Positions 51,285-59,368 of a stretch of 64,000 bases of DNA are shown here, piece after piece. A model generated the notes under the pieces. The model was not told where the DNA came from and searched no databases. It saw nothing but the letters and a program-made list of their open reading frames with translations. The translations under genes were made by a program, and so were the position numbers. Where the stretch lies: the NCBI RefSeq assembly GCF_016862175.1, contig NZ_BOML01000036.1, positions 1 to 64,000 of the forward strand. Direction: 5' to 3'. Each line of letters begins with the position of its first letter. The stretch's first letter is position 1. This DNA comes from Paractinoplanes durhamensis (GTDB lineage: Bacteria; Actinomycetota; Actinomycetes; Mycobacteriales; Micromonosporaceae).

Positions 51285-51566
51285 GTGGGGGACCTGACCG
51301 AGGGCGCGCATGCCACCGAGCCGTGGCGGGTCCACGGCGAACGCAGCATCTACGACAGCCGCTGGGTGCGGCTGGTGTCCGTGGACGTGGAGCCCCCCGG
51401 CCTCGAACGGTTCGAACATCATGTGGTTCGGCTTAACGCCGCCGCGGTGGCCGCGGTGGTCGACCACGACGACAGGGTCCTGCTACTTCGTAGATACCGT
51501 TTCGTGCCGGCGCAGTGGGCCTGGGAACTGCCTGGCGGCCTGATCGACCCCGGCGAGGACGCGGCG
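51285..51566 (+). pseudogene. Nudix hydrolase, 5' part only
   Basis: GTG start; the frame reads GERSIYDSRWVRLVSVDVEP, VAAVVDHDDRVLLLRRYRF and WAWELPGGLIDPGEDAA, the front of an ADP-ribose-pyrophosphatase-like Nudix domain. It then breaks at the Nudix box, before the catalytic RExxEE part. The following bases read in another frame as LVVPDHADTVAGRRF and a stop, so a deletion has probably joined it to the end of a different gene. Without the metal-binding half it is not catalytic. Confidence 0.75.
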
Positions 51567-51617
51567 TGCGCTCCTCGTTGTGCCCGACCACGCCGACACC
51601 GTGGCCGGGCGCCGGTT

Positions 51618-52226
51618 TTAGTGCGCCACCGTGCACTGGTCGTCCTGGGCGGCCAGGGCTAGTGCGACCGTCTGCACCTTGGCCGGCTTCGGGCCGCCCC
51701 CGCCGGCGTGGAAGACGAAGACGTAGTTGGCCGCCGGGTTGCCCGGGGCCGACGCCACCAGGTAGCCGACAAGTTGTTCCTGCTGCTCGGCCGTGGTGGT
51801 GCCGGGCAGGCTGAGCTTCGGGTAGGCCCTGCTCACGTCGGCGACGCTCGCGCCCACGCCGATGCCCTCCGGCGTCCGGACCGTGCTGGCGGCGGTGATC
51901 GCGGCCAGCCCGTGGTCGCGGGCGAAGTGCGCGCGGTTGCCGTGCGAGCTGACGGCGAGGCACTTCGCGGTGCCGGTCTTCGTCCAGTCGGGGTCGATGG
52001 TGACCAGCTTGGCGGCGCCGGCGTCGGCCGGGCTCATCCCCAGCTTCAGCCGGCCGAGACCGGTCGGCCCGAGCACCGAGTAGTCGCTGATGCTGGCGGC
52101 CATCACGGCCATCGCCGCCCGGTGATGGGTCTGCGCCGACGTCGTGTCCTGATAGAGGTGGTAACCGGCGAACGCCACCACCACGGCGAGTGCCACCTGA
52201 ACCAGCCGGACGAGTACGGTCCGCAT
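51618..52226 (-). CDS. Membrane-anchored or exported hypothetical protein
   Basis: 202 residues with an N-terminal hydrophobic helix (VRLVQVALAVVVAFAGYHLY), uncleaved or signal-like, then an extracellular domain. Two similar phrases, LGPTGLGRLKLGMSPADA and GIGVGASVADVSRAYPKL, suggest a duplicated motif of about 70 residues, as seen in some actinobacterial lipoprotein-like families. Function unknown. Confidence 0.7.
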   Translation of the reverse strand: MRTVLVRLVQVALAVVVAFAGYHLYQDTTSAQTHHRAAMAVMAASISDYSVLGPTGLGRLKLGMSPADAGAAKLVTIDPDWTKTGTAKCLAVSSHGNRAHFARDHGLAAITAASTVRTPEGIGVGASVADVSRAYPKLSLPGTTTAEQQEQLVGYLVASAPGNPAANYVFVFHAGGGGPKPAKVQTVALALAAQDDQCTVAH

Positions 52227-52309
52227 CGACCCCCACCTAATTCCCAGAATTGACCAGCATCGTAGCTACCAGGAGGTCCACCGCAATACCCGCGAGTAGG
52301 TTTAAGTTC

Positions 52310-52447
52310 ATGCGCTGGCTGGACCGGGACCCCCGGATCCTGGTGCACAGCGTGATCACCGACCGGGCCGGCGACCAGTTCGTGACCCGCTGGCCCAAGG
52401 GCAGCGCATACGTCCGCCACGACTCTCGGCCCATCCGAGCCGGTTGA
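52310..52447 (+). CDS. Small protein (45 aa)
   Basis: 45 residues, basic (MRWLDRDPRILVHSVITDRA). Nearly every codon ends in G or C, which supports real coding. A GAGTAGG sequence precedes the ATG. It ends 1 bp before the convergent FhuF-like gene. No family recognised. Possibly a conserved microprotein or fragment of a longer gene. Confidence 0.45.
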   Translation: MRWLDRDPRILVHSVITDRAGDQFVTRWPKGSAYVRHDSRPIRAG

Positions 52448-52448
52448 A

Positions 52449-53186
52449 CTACAGGCGAATGCAACAGTCGGTGCAGATCTTCGGCGCCGGCAGGGTGAAG
52501 GCGAGACAACAGGTCCGCCGCCGCACCCCGGCCGGCGGCACCAACTCGACAAGATCGTCGAGGCCGAGGGCGTGCAAAACCCGGCCGGGTGGCTCCGGCG
52601 TGCGCAACAACCCGTACGCGATTCCGGAGGCCAGCGAACCCAGCAGCACTCGCCGCCCGATCCGGACCGACCCGTGCATCGCGTTGAGCAGTGGCGTCAG
52701 ATGCTCGTCGAGCAGCGACCGGCGCAGCGCGCGAAGCAGTTCGTCCTCATCGGCTACGACCACGGTCCCCGGCCTCCCGGCCAGCGGATCGGCCGGCAGG
52801 ACGGCCACCCCGATCCCGGGTCGCAGCCCGAGTGTGACCAGCGGCCGGGGATCGTCGAAGTTGACCAGTACGTCGTACCCGGTCAGCAGCGGCACCCTCC
52901 GGGCCACCGCGAACCCGAGCACCCCCGGCAGCGCCAGCCAGTAGGTGTAGGCCTTCCAGGCGAGCGAGGCGGCGGCGTGCGGCTGCGCCTGCCAGCGCCG
53001 GGCCGCCCGCTCCAGCAGCATCGGCAGAAGATCATCGGCGAGCCGCGCGGCCGGCGTCCAGCGGGTGTCATCCGGCACGAACAGCCCGGGAGCCACGCCC
53101 GGCAGGCGATCAACGGTCCCGAAGATCGAGCGCAGCACGCTGAGGACCGGCCCCAGCGGATGCGCATCACTCACCCCCACCTTCAT
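52449..53186 (-). CDS. FhuF-like (2Fe-2S) siderophore-iron reductase
   Basis: About 245 residues. The C-terminus has TCCLAFTLPAPKICTDCC, that is CC-x10-C-x2-C, the FhuF-type [2Fe-2S] cluster motif. The upstream segments (LADDLLPMLLERAARRWQAQ, LVNFDDPRPLVTLGLRPG) fit this family, which reduces ferric siderophores in the cytosol to release iron. ATG 53186 chosen over an upstream codon. With the siderophore-interacting protein at 58523 it gives the window a second iron-release enzyme. Confidence 0.8.
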   Translation of the reverse strand: MKVGVSDAHPLGPVLSVLRSIFGTVDRLPGVAPGLFVPDDTRWTPAARLADDLLPMLLERAARRWQAQPHAAASLAWKAYTYWLALPGVLGFAVARRVPLLTGYDVLVNFDDPRPLVTLGLRPGIGVAVLPADPLAGRPGTVVVADEDELLRALRRSLLDEHLTPLLNAMHGSVRIGRRVLLGSLASGIAYGLLRTPEPPGRVLHALGLDDLVELVPPAGVRRRTCCLAFTLPAPKICTDCCIRL

Positions 53187-53296
53187 ACCCCGAAAGCATC
53201 TTTTTGTACGCGGTGGACCGCACCACAAACGCATCGACGCCGCCGCCCGCTTCTTCGAGCACCACGTGGCCGCGCCCCGGCGTACCGTACGGCCCC

Positions 53297-53473
53297 ATGA
53301 GCGTCACCATCGAGACGGTGGTCGACGTGCGGTTGGGCCGGCACAGCGTCGCCGGCTACCTGCCCCAGTTGGTGACCTTGGCCCTCGCCGGCAGCGGCTT
53401 CGGCTTCGGCGGCGCCGCCTTCCGCGCGGCCCGCGCCCGCCGCAATGCCTCCGGTAATCTCCGTCATCGATGA
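53297..53473 (+). CDS. Small hypothetical protein (58 aa)
   Basis: 58 residues: an acidic-neutral start (MSVTIETVVDVRLGRHSVAG), a short hydrophobic Gly-rich stretch (LALAGSGFGFGGAAF) and a basic tail. Its stop overlaps the next start as ATGA, so it is probably translated together with the exported protein at 53470. No family recognised. Confidence 0.5.
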   Translation: MSVTIETVVDVRLGRHSVAGYLPQLVTLALAGSGFGFGGAAFRAARARRNASGNLRHR

Positions 53474-54090
53474 TCAAGAAACGGTGGGCGGCGACGTCGG
53501 CGATCGCCCTGGCAGCGGCGGCAACGGTCCCTTTCATCCGCCTCGACAGGCATGAGGCGGCGACCGCCCCCGAGTTCAAGACCATCGACCCATCGGTCCC
53601 CGAGGCCAAGCTGCTGACCAGCGTGCTCTACCTGGACCAGTGGCGAGAGTTCGGCAAACCCGCGGGCTTCGCCTACGTGCCGAAGACCCGCCCACCCGGC
53701 CTGACCGGCATGGACCCAGGAAACCCGCCACCACTGAACGGCGACACCCTCCTACCGTCCACCGAGGGCCGAACAATCGACGGCTACCACTTCACCGCCG
53801 GCAACACCCGCCTGTTCGCGGTGGTCGAGATCGCCACCGAGCCAACATCCACCTGCACCGACACCAAAGGCATGACAAACGCCCTCTGCGTACGAGACGA
53901 GCACCTCCCCACCACCACCGACCCGACGGCCCGGCACCGCACCGCCTACTTCACCGCGGACAGCCAGGCCGCCTTGACCGCAGCCGACGAGGCCCGCCGT
54001 TTCTGGGCAACAACGGAGCTGGTGCCGTCATCAGAGGCCGCGTGGCTGACAGACCTGACCGCCAAAGCCCGAGCCGCCGCCCAGAGCTGA
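53470..54090 (+). CDS. Exported hypothetical protein
   Basis: 206 residues with an N-terminal signal-like helix (MIKKRWAATSAIALAAAATV). The mature part has two cysteines (TSTCTDTK and NALCVRDEH) likely in a disulfide. It contains DPGNPPPLNGDTLLPSTEG. Coupled to the 58-aa gene upstream by a 4-bp overlap. Function unknown. Confidence 0.6.
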   Translation: MIKKRWAATSAIALAAAATVPFIRLDRHEAATAPEFKTIDPSVPEAKLLTSVLYLDQWREFGKPAGFAYVPKTRPPGLTGMDPGNPPPLNGDTLLPSTEGRTIDGYHFTAGNTRLFAVVEIATEPTSTCTDTKGMTNALCVRDEHLPTTTDPTARHRTAYFTADSQAALTAADEARRFWATTELVPSSEAAWLTDLTAKARAAAQS

Positions 54091-54420
54091 CGCAGCCCGG
54101 GCCAGTCACCGCCGCCCCTGAGCAATCTTGTAGATCTCCTGCTCAGCGATGACCGAAATTCCTCTAGGTCCAGTGGAAGCGGGGAAAAGCCGACCGATAT
54201 ATACGGCATGTCATGACCCTTGAGGTGCGAACACTTTCGCCGCGCGGAGGCTGCGTCCATTAGCTGGAGCGTGCCCGCGACGCGAGACGGCGACGCGGGA
54301 CGGCGACGCGCGACCGCGACCGGACCCCTGGGAGATCCACGGCGCTACGGCAACACCGCCGGCAAAGCGCTGTGGCAGCACGGCACCGGCGACCGGCGTG
54401 CGGCGGGTCAACCGCGGTGG
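54091..54420. other. Intergenic region with 13-bp repeats
   Basis: 330 bp without a convincing gene. Three tandem 13-bp units, GCGACGCGAGACG and close variants, are at 54277-54315. Moderately AT-rich near 54190-54215. Nothing else recognised. Confidence 0.6.
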
Positions 54421-55497
54421 TCAGCCGCGGCGGCGCAGTAGGAAGGCGCCGAGGATTGTGGCGGACAGGACCAGCACGCCGCCCGTCACCAGCAAGCCGG
54501 CCGGGAGGTCGTGGGCCATCGTTACCGTGGGGACGATGGCCGCCTGGGCGCTGCTCTGCGCCCTCGCCGGAGCGGCCGACGTCGCGGACGGCGCGGTGGA
54601 CGTCGCCGGGGTGGTCACGGCCGGGCGGTTCGGCAGGGCGTAGCGCTGCAGGACCGCAGGCTTGCCGCCGGATTCCTCGGAAACCGTCAGCAAGGCGGTG
54701 CCGTCCGTCGTGTAGCTGATCGACTCGCCCTGGGGCTCGTCCGGCAGCTCTATCGGGGTCGGTGTGCCGTCGGTGATCGCCTTGGCCAGGTCGTCGCCGG
54801 GCACCTCGAACTCGAACGCGTCGGCGTATGTCCGCAGGACCGCGTGCTTGCCGTCGGGGCTCACCGCGCCGCCGGTGATCACCAGCCGGCCGGCCAGGCC
54901 GAACGGGTTGGCCGTGTTGGTCACCGGCAGCGAGACCGTGCCGACCTCGCGCAACGGGGTGGTCCGGTCGGCCCGCAACTCGCCGTCCGGCTCGTACAGG
55001 CTCGCCGCGCCCACCGTCTTGGTCACCACGATCGGCGTGCCGGAACGGGTGAGCAGCAGCGCCTCGGCGTTGTGCGCGCCGTCCGGATAGGTCAGCCGGT
55101 AGAGCTTCGGGGTCTTCGCGCCGGCCGCCAGGCGCCACAGGCCGATCGTCTCGCGGTTCTCCCCGTTGTCGCCGATGTCGGCTACCCACAGCGTGCCGTC
55201 GGTGGCGAGCCCGAGGTCCTCGGTGTCGCGCGGCCGGGACGGGTAGGAGAGGGTCCGGACCACCTTGCACTTCCGGTCCAGGTAGAAGATCTTCCGGTGC
55301 GACCCCTCGTCGGAGCCGTCGTTGACCACCACATAGCCGGTGCCGGTGGCGGCCAGCCCGGACAGCTCGGTCAGCCGTTTGTCCCCGGCCTTGCAGACCT
55401 GCTGCGCGCCGGCCGCGGCCTCAGCCCCGAACGCCACCCCCGGCACACCGACCGCCAGCACCACCGCCGCCAGCACCGAAACCCCGCGAAGAATCAT
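54421..55497 (-). CDS. Secreted beta-propeller-like protein with C-terminal membrane anchor
   Basis: About 358 residues. Signal peptide (RGVSVLAAVVLAVGVPGVAFG), then repeated beta-strand units (RLTELSGLAATGTGYVVVND, EDLGLATDGTLWVADIGDNG, FGLAGRLVITGGAVSPDGKH) like a beta-propeller, a Ser/Thr/Ala/Pro stalk, and a final helix (LLVTGGVLVLSATILGAFLL) with RRRG. No LPxTG, so a simple tail anchor. It may read as an extracellular esterase-like or binding protein. Function unknown. Confidence 0.75.
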   Translation of the reverse strand: MILRGVSVLAAVVLAVGVPGVAFGAEAAAGAQQVCKAGDKRLTELSGLAATGTGYVVVNDGSDEGSHRKIFYLDRKCKVVRTLSYPSRPRDTEDLGLATDGTLWVADIGDNGENRETIGLWRLAAGAKTPKLYRLTYPDGAHNAEALLLTRSGTPIVVTKTVGAASLYEPDGELRADRTTPLREVGTVSLPVTNTANPFGLAGRLVITGGAVSPDGKHAVLRTYADAFEFEVPGDDLAKAITDGTPTPIELPDEPQGESISYTTDGTALLTVSEESGGKPAVLQRYALPNRPAVTTPATSTAPSATSAAPARAQSSAQAAIVPTVTMAHDLPAGLLVTGGVLVLSATILGAFLLRRRG

Positions 55498-55630
55498 CGG
55501 TTCCCATTCGAGCACGCCCGCTCAACCCCGTCGGCCACGGCGCGGCCTCGATTCTTGTGCGCCATGTTCGATCTGCGACGGCCCCGTGTTACATATGCGA
55601 GAGCTCCGTGTTCCATATGCGGTGAGCAAC

Positions 55631-55897
55631 ATGGCCGCTGAGCTCCCGAGAAACCCGAAGCGAGAGCGTCGGGTGGTCAGTAAGGTCCGCGGTGTGTCGC
55701 GGTGGAAGATGTTGGAGACCTGGGATCGGGATCTGCCCGGGCTTACCGCGGCGCAGCTGACCGAGCGGCTCGAGCTGGCCCGGGTGCGGGAGCGGTCCTC
55801 GATGCAGCCGCCGCGCAACCCCAAGGCGAGGCGGGACTGGCGGCTCCGGCGGGAAGCCGTCGAAGGCGAGATGCAGGCGCGCGGGCTGACCTTCTAG
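55631..55897 (+). CDS. Small basic hypothetical protein (88 aa)
   Basis: 88 residues, highly charged (LPRNPKRERRVVSKVRGVSR, LELARVRERSSMQPPRNPKA). Predicted helical; may bind nucleic acid. ATG 55631 marks the likely start. Its stop shares CTAG with the stop of the convergent sigma factor gene. No family recognised. Confidence 0.6.
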   Translation: MAAELPRNPKRERRVVSKVRGVSRWKMLETWDRDLPGLTAAQLTERLELARVRERSSMQPPRNPKARRDWRLRREAVEGEMQARGLTF

Positions 55898-56460
55898 CTC
55901 GGGTAGCCGGCCGCTTCCATGCGCTCGGCCAGCAGGCGCAGGCCGCTTCGTAAGCGGGACTTCGCGGTGCCCTCGGGGACGCCCAGCTCGATCGCTACCT
56001 GGCGGTAGGAAAGGCCGTAGTAGTAGGCCAGGGCGATCGCGTCGCGGTAGAGCTGGGGCAGGTCGCGGACGCACTCGCGGACCGCCTTCGCCTGGGCGGC
56101 GCCGACCACGTCGTCCTCCAGGGTGGGCTCGGTCGGGGCCTGGCCGGCCAGGCGGGTCAGGTGGGTGCGCTGGGCCGACTGGCGGCGTAGCAGGTCGATG
56201 GCGCGGCGGCGGGCCAGCATGCACAGCCAGGTGCGCAGCGAGCCGGCCTTCGGGTCGAAACGCTCGGGGTGCCGCCACAGCTCGACGAACGCCTCCTGCA
56301 CGGCGTCCTCCGCGCAGCACGGGTCGCCGGTGATCCGGGTGGCCAGGGCGTATGCCGATGGTGCGTGCCGGTCGTACGCCTCGACCAGCGCGTCCTCGTC
56401 GGCGGCGACCAGCATGGCGCGCAGCCGGACGTCGTCGGCGTGGGAGCGCACGTCACTCAC
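55894..56460 (-). CDS. ECF-type sigma factor
   Basis: 188 residues with sigma region 2 (YDRHAPSAYALATRIT, AEDAVQEAFVELWRHPERFD) and region 4 (LPQLYRDAIALAYYYGLSYR, VPEGTAKSRLRSGLRLL). The start overlaps the upstream anti-sigma-type gene by 8 bp, so the two are translationally coupled, with the regulator first. Directs RNA polymerase to a stress or redox regulon; targets unknown. Confidence 0.9.
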   Translation of the reverse strand: MSDVRSHADDVRLRAMLVAADEDALVEAYDRHAPSAYALATRITGDPCCAEDAVQEAFVELWRHPERFDPKAGSLRTWLCMLARRRAIDLLRRQSAQRTHLTRLAGQAPTEPTLEDDVVGAAQAKAVRECVRDLPQLYRDAIALAYYYGLSYRQVAIELGVPEGTAKSRLRSGLRLLAERMEAAGYPS

Positions 56461-57412
56461 AGCCCAGGGTGGCGGCGACGGCGAGCATGTCCAGGGCGGC
56501 GGCGCGGTCGCCGCCGATCACCGCGACCGAGTCCGGCACGGGGATCCGGCCGGCCAGCAGCCGGGCAAACCGCTCGGCCGGCATCCGCACCTCAGCGACA
56601 GCCGGCCGAGCCGGCGAGACGCCACCCGGAGAAGCAGAGGAGCCGCCGGTCGAAAAGGCGGACAGGGCGGCCGTCGTGGAGCCGCCGCCCGGACCGGTCA
56701 GCTGGAGCGTTGCCGACGCGCCGGGGCGGCCCCGGCCCGCGGCGTCCATCGCGCCGGGCAGCAGGGCCACCCCGAACGCGACGATCCGGGCCAGGTGCAG
56801 CGGGGACGGCACGACCGGGGGCAGGGCGATCGCGGCCCGGACGTCCGCGTCGTGGATCCACGTCTCGAAGGCGCGCTGGGTCAGCGCCTCGCGCAGCGGC
56901 CGCCGGATCGGCACCCGGCCGGCCAGCCGCACCGGGTGGCCGAGGAGGTCGGCGCGGCTGCCGACGGTCCGCAGGAGACGGTCCGACTGGGCCCGCCAGT
57001 CCAGCGGTGCCGACGAGGTCGAGACGCCGAGATCGGCGGCGACCCGGGCGTCGTTGCGGGCCAGGTGCGACACGAGGTCGGCGACGCTGCGACCGTCGAA
57101 GACCGGGGCCTGCCAGTCCGATGCCGACAATCCGTCCAGCAGCGTGCCGAACGAGGCGACCTGGGCGGCGTACGCATCAAGGGCGGAGGAATCGGACGGT
57201 GCCCGGGCCGAACGGGCGGCCGTGACCATCCGGTCGCGCAGGAGAGGCGGCGGGGCCGCGAAGTGCGAAGCGCTGAGCCAGGCCGCCGACCGGGCGGCCG
57301 CCGAGACCAGCGACGAGCACTTCGGACATGAGCCCACGTGGGCAGCGACGGACGGGTCGGCGCAGTCGCCGAACGCGTACGCCTCCAACAGGTCATCGGG
57401 ATGCCCTGGCAT
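56453..57412 (-). CDS. Zinc anti-sigma domain fused to a mycothiol maleylpyruvate-isomerase-like domain
   Basis: About 319 residues. The first 45 residues hold AAHVGSCPKC, the HxxxCxxC of zinc anti-sigma factors (ZAS). From about residue 75 comes an MDMPI-like domain (LDGLSASDWQAPVFDGRSVA, ETWIHDADVR). It is upstream of the ECF sigma gene, so it probably binds that sigma factor and releases it on thiol oxidation. MDMPI-like domains use mycothiol; a direct redox-sensing role is inferred. ATG 57412 chosen. Confidence 0.8.
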   Translation of the reverse strand: MPGHPDDLLEAYAFGDCADPSVAAHVGSCPKCSSLVSAAARSAAWLSASHFAAPPPLLRDRMVTAARSARAPSDSSALDAYAAQVASFGTLLDGLSASDWQAPVFDGRSVADLVSHLARNDARVAADLGVSTSSAPLDWRAQSDRLLRTVGSRADLLGHPVRLAGRVPIRRPLREALTQRAFETWIHDADVRAAIALPPVVPSPLHLARIVAFGVALLPGAMDAAGRGRPGASATLQLTGPGGGSTTAALSAFSTGGSSASPGGVSPARPAVAEVRMPAERFARLLAGRIPVPDSVAVIGGDRAAALDMLAVAATLGCE

Positions 57413-57519
57413 AGGCCGAAGACGATACGCATCCGGCCGCGTAATGACAGGCGGATAAACGACAGCAATCCGTTTCGCCGTGGCGTGCGAATACCGCCCA
57501 GAACTAGGGGGGAACAACT

Positions 57520-57924
57520 ATGGGGGCGGGCAGGACGCCACTGAGGTGGGCGTTCGTCAATCGGGATCCGGCGCTCGAGCCGGATCTGCTGCACAGCTAC
57601 GTCGACGCGTGGCGACGGCACGACGTCGAGGCGGTGCTGGAGACCTTGGCCGACGACTGCGAGGTCGTCGAGCCGCACGGGCCGGTCTATCGGGGGAAGG
57701 ACCAGGTCTCGGAATGGATGCGGAACTGGGTCGTGGCCGGCGGCCGGATCACGCAATGGCGGATCACCGACAGCGGCTCGGCCGGTGATCTGCTGGTGGC
57801 CGAATGGGAACGCACCTGCCGATGGCGGGGCACCGAAACCTCATTCGCAGGGGCCACGATCTGCCGTCTGCTGGGTGGGCGGATCAGCTATCTGCGGGAG
57901 TACGGCCACTTACCCGCACCCTGA
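57520..57924 (+). CDS. SnoaL-like (NTF2-fold) protein
   Basis: 134 residues with the NTF2-like cone fold (LLHSYVDAWRRHDVEAVLET, LADDCEVVEPHGPVYRGKD, WMRNWVVAGGRITQWRIT). GGGGGAAC precedes the ATG. Family members are cyclases, isomerases or binding proteins; ligand unknown. Its 3' end overlaps the convergent TetR gene by 41 bp. Confidence 0.8.
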   Translation: MGAGRTPLRWAFVNRDPALEPDLLHSYVDAWRRHDVEAVLETLADDCEVVEPHGPVYRGKDQVSEWMRNWVVAGGRITQWRITDSGSAGDLLVAEWERTCRWRGTETSFAGATICRLLGGRISYLREYGHLPAP

Positions 57925-58498
57925 TCCCGTCGATCATCAGGGCCAGCCCGAATTCGAACCGGCGGCCCGGGTCGGCGCCGATCGCCGCGGCCAATTCCCG
58001 CAGGTCGGCGTCGGCCTCGGCCTGGGCGGCCAGTTTCGCCTCCCGGTCGGCACCGGTGGACTGCTCCTCGATGGTGTGGCCGAGCACGTAGTGCCCGACC
58101 GCGAACATCGTCCACGCGGCCTGCTCGGCGGGCAGCCCGGCGTCCATCAGGATGCGCATGCCGGTGCGGCCGGCCATCGACGTGTTCGGCTCGGTCACGA
58201 ACGTCTCGGCGACCAGCCGGGCGCCGTCGCGGACGCTGAGCAGCGCCTGCCGAAGCCGGTGGGCGAGAGTGAGGAGGCGCTGGTCCCAGGGGCCGGCCGG
58301 GGGTGTCTCGGCCACCCCGGCCAGCAGGTCGTCGGCGACCGCCTCGAGCAGGGCCTGCTTGCTGGGGAAATGCCAGTAGAGGCCGCCGGCCTGCACGTTC
58401 AGCGCGGCACCCAGCTTGCGCATGGTCAGCCCGTCGAGCCCGTCGGCGTCGAGGAGGTCCCGGGCACCGCGCAGGACATCGGCGCGTCGTAGCTGCAC
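57884..58498 (-). CDS. TetR-family repressor of the siderophore-interacting operon
   Basis: 204 residues. N-terminal helix-turn-helix TMRKLGAALNVQAGGLYWHF, the TetR_N recognition pattern, then an all-helical ligand-binding C-terminus (TetR_C, 70-180). 24 bp after the siderophore-interacting gene on the same strand. It probably binds the palindrome at 59344-59362 at the head of the operon and responds to a small ligand. Confidence 0.88.
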   Translation of the reverse strand: MQLRRADVLRGARDLLDADGLDGLTMRKLGAALNVQAGGLYWHFPSKQALLEAVADDLLAGVAETPPAGPWDQRLLTLAHRLRQALLSVRDGARLVAETFVTEPNTSMAGRTGMRILMDAGLPAEQAAWTMFAVGHYVLGHTIEEQSTGADREAKLAAQAEADADLRELAAAIGADPGRRFEFGLALMIDGIRVRVSGRTPADS

Positions 58499-58522
58499 GG
58501 CCGAAAGTCTTGCACATCAGAA

Positions 58523-59323
58523 TCAGCCGGGGCTGGACCGGCCGTGCCGCCAGTAGCCGACGAACGCGATGTCGGCCTTGGCGAAGCCGCGGTCGTTCAC
58601 CAGGTGCCGCCGCACCCCGGTGGGCAGCCCGGATTCGCCCGCGACCCAGGTGTACCAGCGCCCCTCGGCCAGGTCCGCGTTTTTCACGGCGTCGAGCGCC
58701 AAGGCGCCCGGGCGGGTTCCGGCTTCGTCTCGGGCCAGCCAATTGATGCGTACGCCGGACGGATGCGCAACCCCTGACCGGATGTCGCCGGACTCCGGGA
58801 CCTCGAGGAACGCCTGCCCGGTCAGCGCCGGCGGCGCGGTTTCCAGGATGGACAGGATGGCCGGCAGGGCACTCTCCTCGCCGACCAGCAGATGCTGCTC
58901 GGCGGCCGGCGGCGGCAGGTAGGTCATGCCCTCGTCGAAGATCCCGGCCGGGTCGCCGGGCCGGCAGTTCGCCGCCCAGGCGGACGCGGGTGCGTCGCCG
59001 TGCAGCGCGAACTCGATGTCGATCTCCCGCTGCTCGGGCCGGTACGCCCGGATCGTGTAGGTGCGCACCCACGGCCGGCGGGACTTCGGCGTGAGCAGGG
59101 TCTGCGCCATCCAAGCGTCGTTGCTGAGCGTCGGCATCTCCAGGCCGGCCTGCCCGGCGCGCGGGAAGAAGAGCCGGACGGCCTGGTCACGCCCGGTGTG
59201 GTCGAGGCCGTCGAGGTCGTCGCCGGTCAGCGTGATGCACCGGAAATTCGGCGTTATGCGGGCATTTTTCGCCACGCGCAGCGAGATCATCTGCCGGCGG
59301 GCAGGGCGTTGCACCTTGAACAT
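58523..59323 (-). CDS. Siderophore-interacting protein (FAD ferric reductase)
   Basis: 266 residues of the SIP family. FAD-binding region VRTYTIRAYRPEQREIDIEF, the substrate-channel DPAGIFDEGMTYLPPP, and VGEESALPAILSIL for NAD(P)H, then KADIAFVGYWRHG. The protein reduces Fe3+-siderophores to release iron inside the cell. First gene of an operon with TetR. The operator lies 21-39 bp before the ATG. Confidence 0.92.
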   Translation of the reverse strand: MFKVQRPARRQMISLRVAKNARITPNFRCITLTGDDLDGLDHTGRDQAVRLFFPRAGQAGLEMPTLSNDAWMAQTLLTPKSRRPWVRTYTIRAYRPEQREIDIEFALHGDAPASAWAANCRPGDPAGIFDEGMTYLPPPAAEQHLLVGEESALPAILSILETAPPALTGQAFLEVPESGDIRSGVAHPSGVRINWLARDEAGTRPGALALDAVKNADLAEGRWYTWVAGESGLPTGVRRHLVNDRGFAKADIAFVGYWRHGRSSPG

Positions 59324-59343
59324 GCCCGCGAGTCTGGCACCCG

Positions 59344-59362
59344 ACTTGAACGTTGTTCAAGT
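59344..59362. promoter_or_regulatory. Palindromic operator of the siderophore-interacting operon
   Basis: ACTTGAAC-GTT-GTTCAAGT is a perfect inverted repeat with 8-bp arms. Its minus-strand reading TTGAAC can serve as a -35 box, so the bound TetR would block the promoter. The same site lies 6 bp from the stop codon of the gene at 59369. Confidence 0.75.
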
Positions 59363-59368
59363 GTGGTC

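Noticed and set aside
54277..54315. 13-bp repeats as a CRISPR array
   Set aside because: Only three units, directly adjacent with no spacers.
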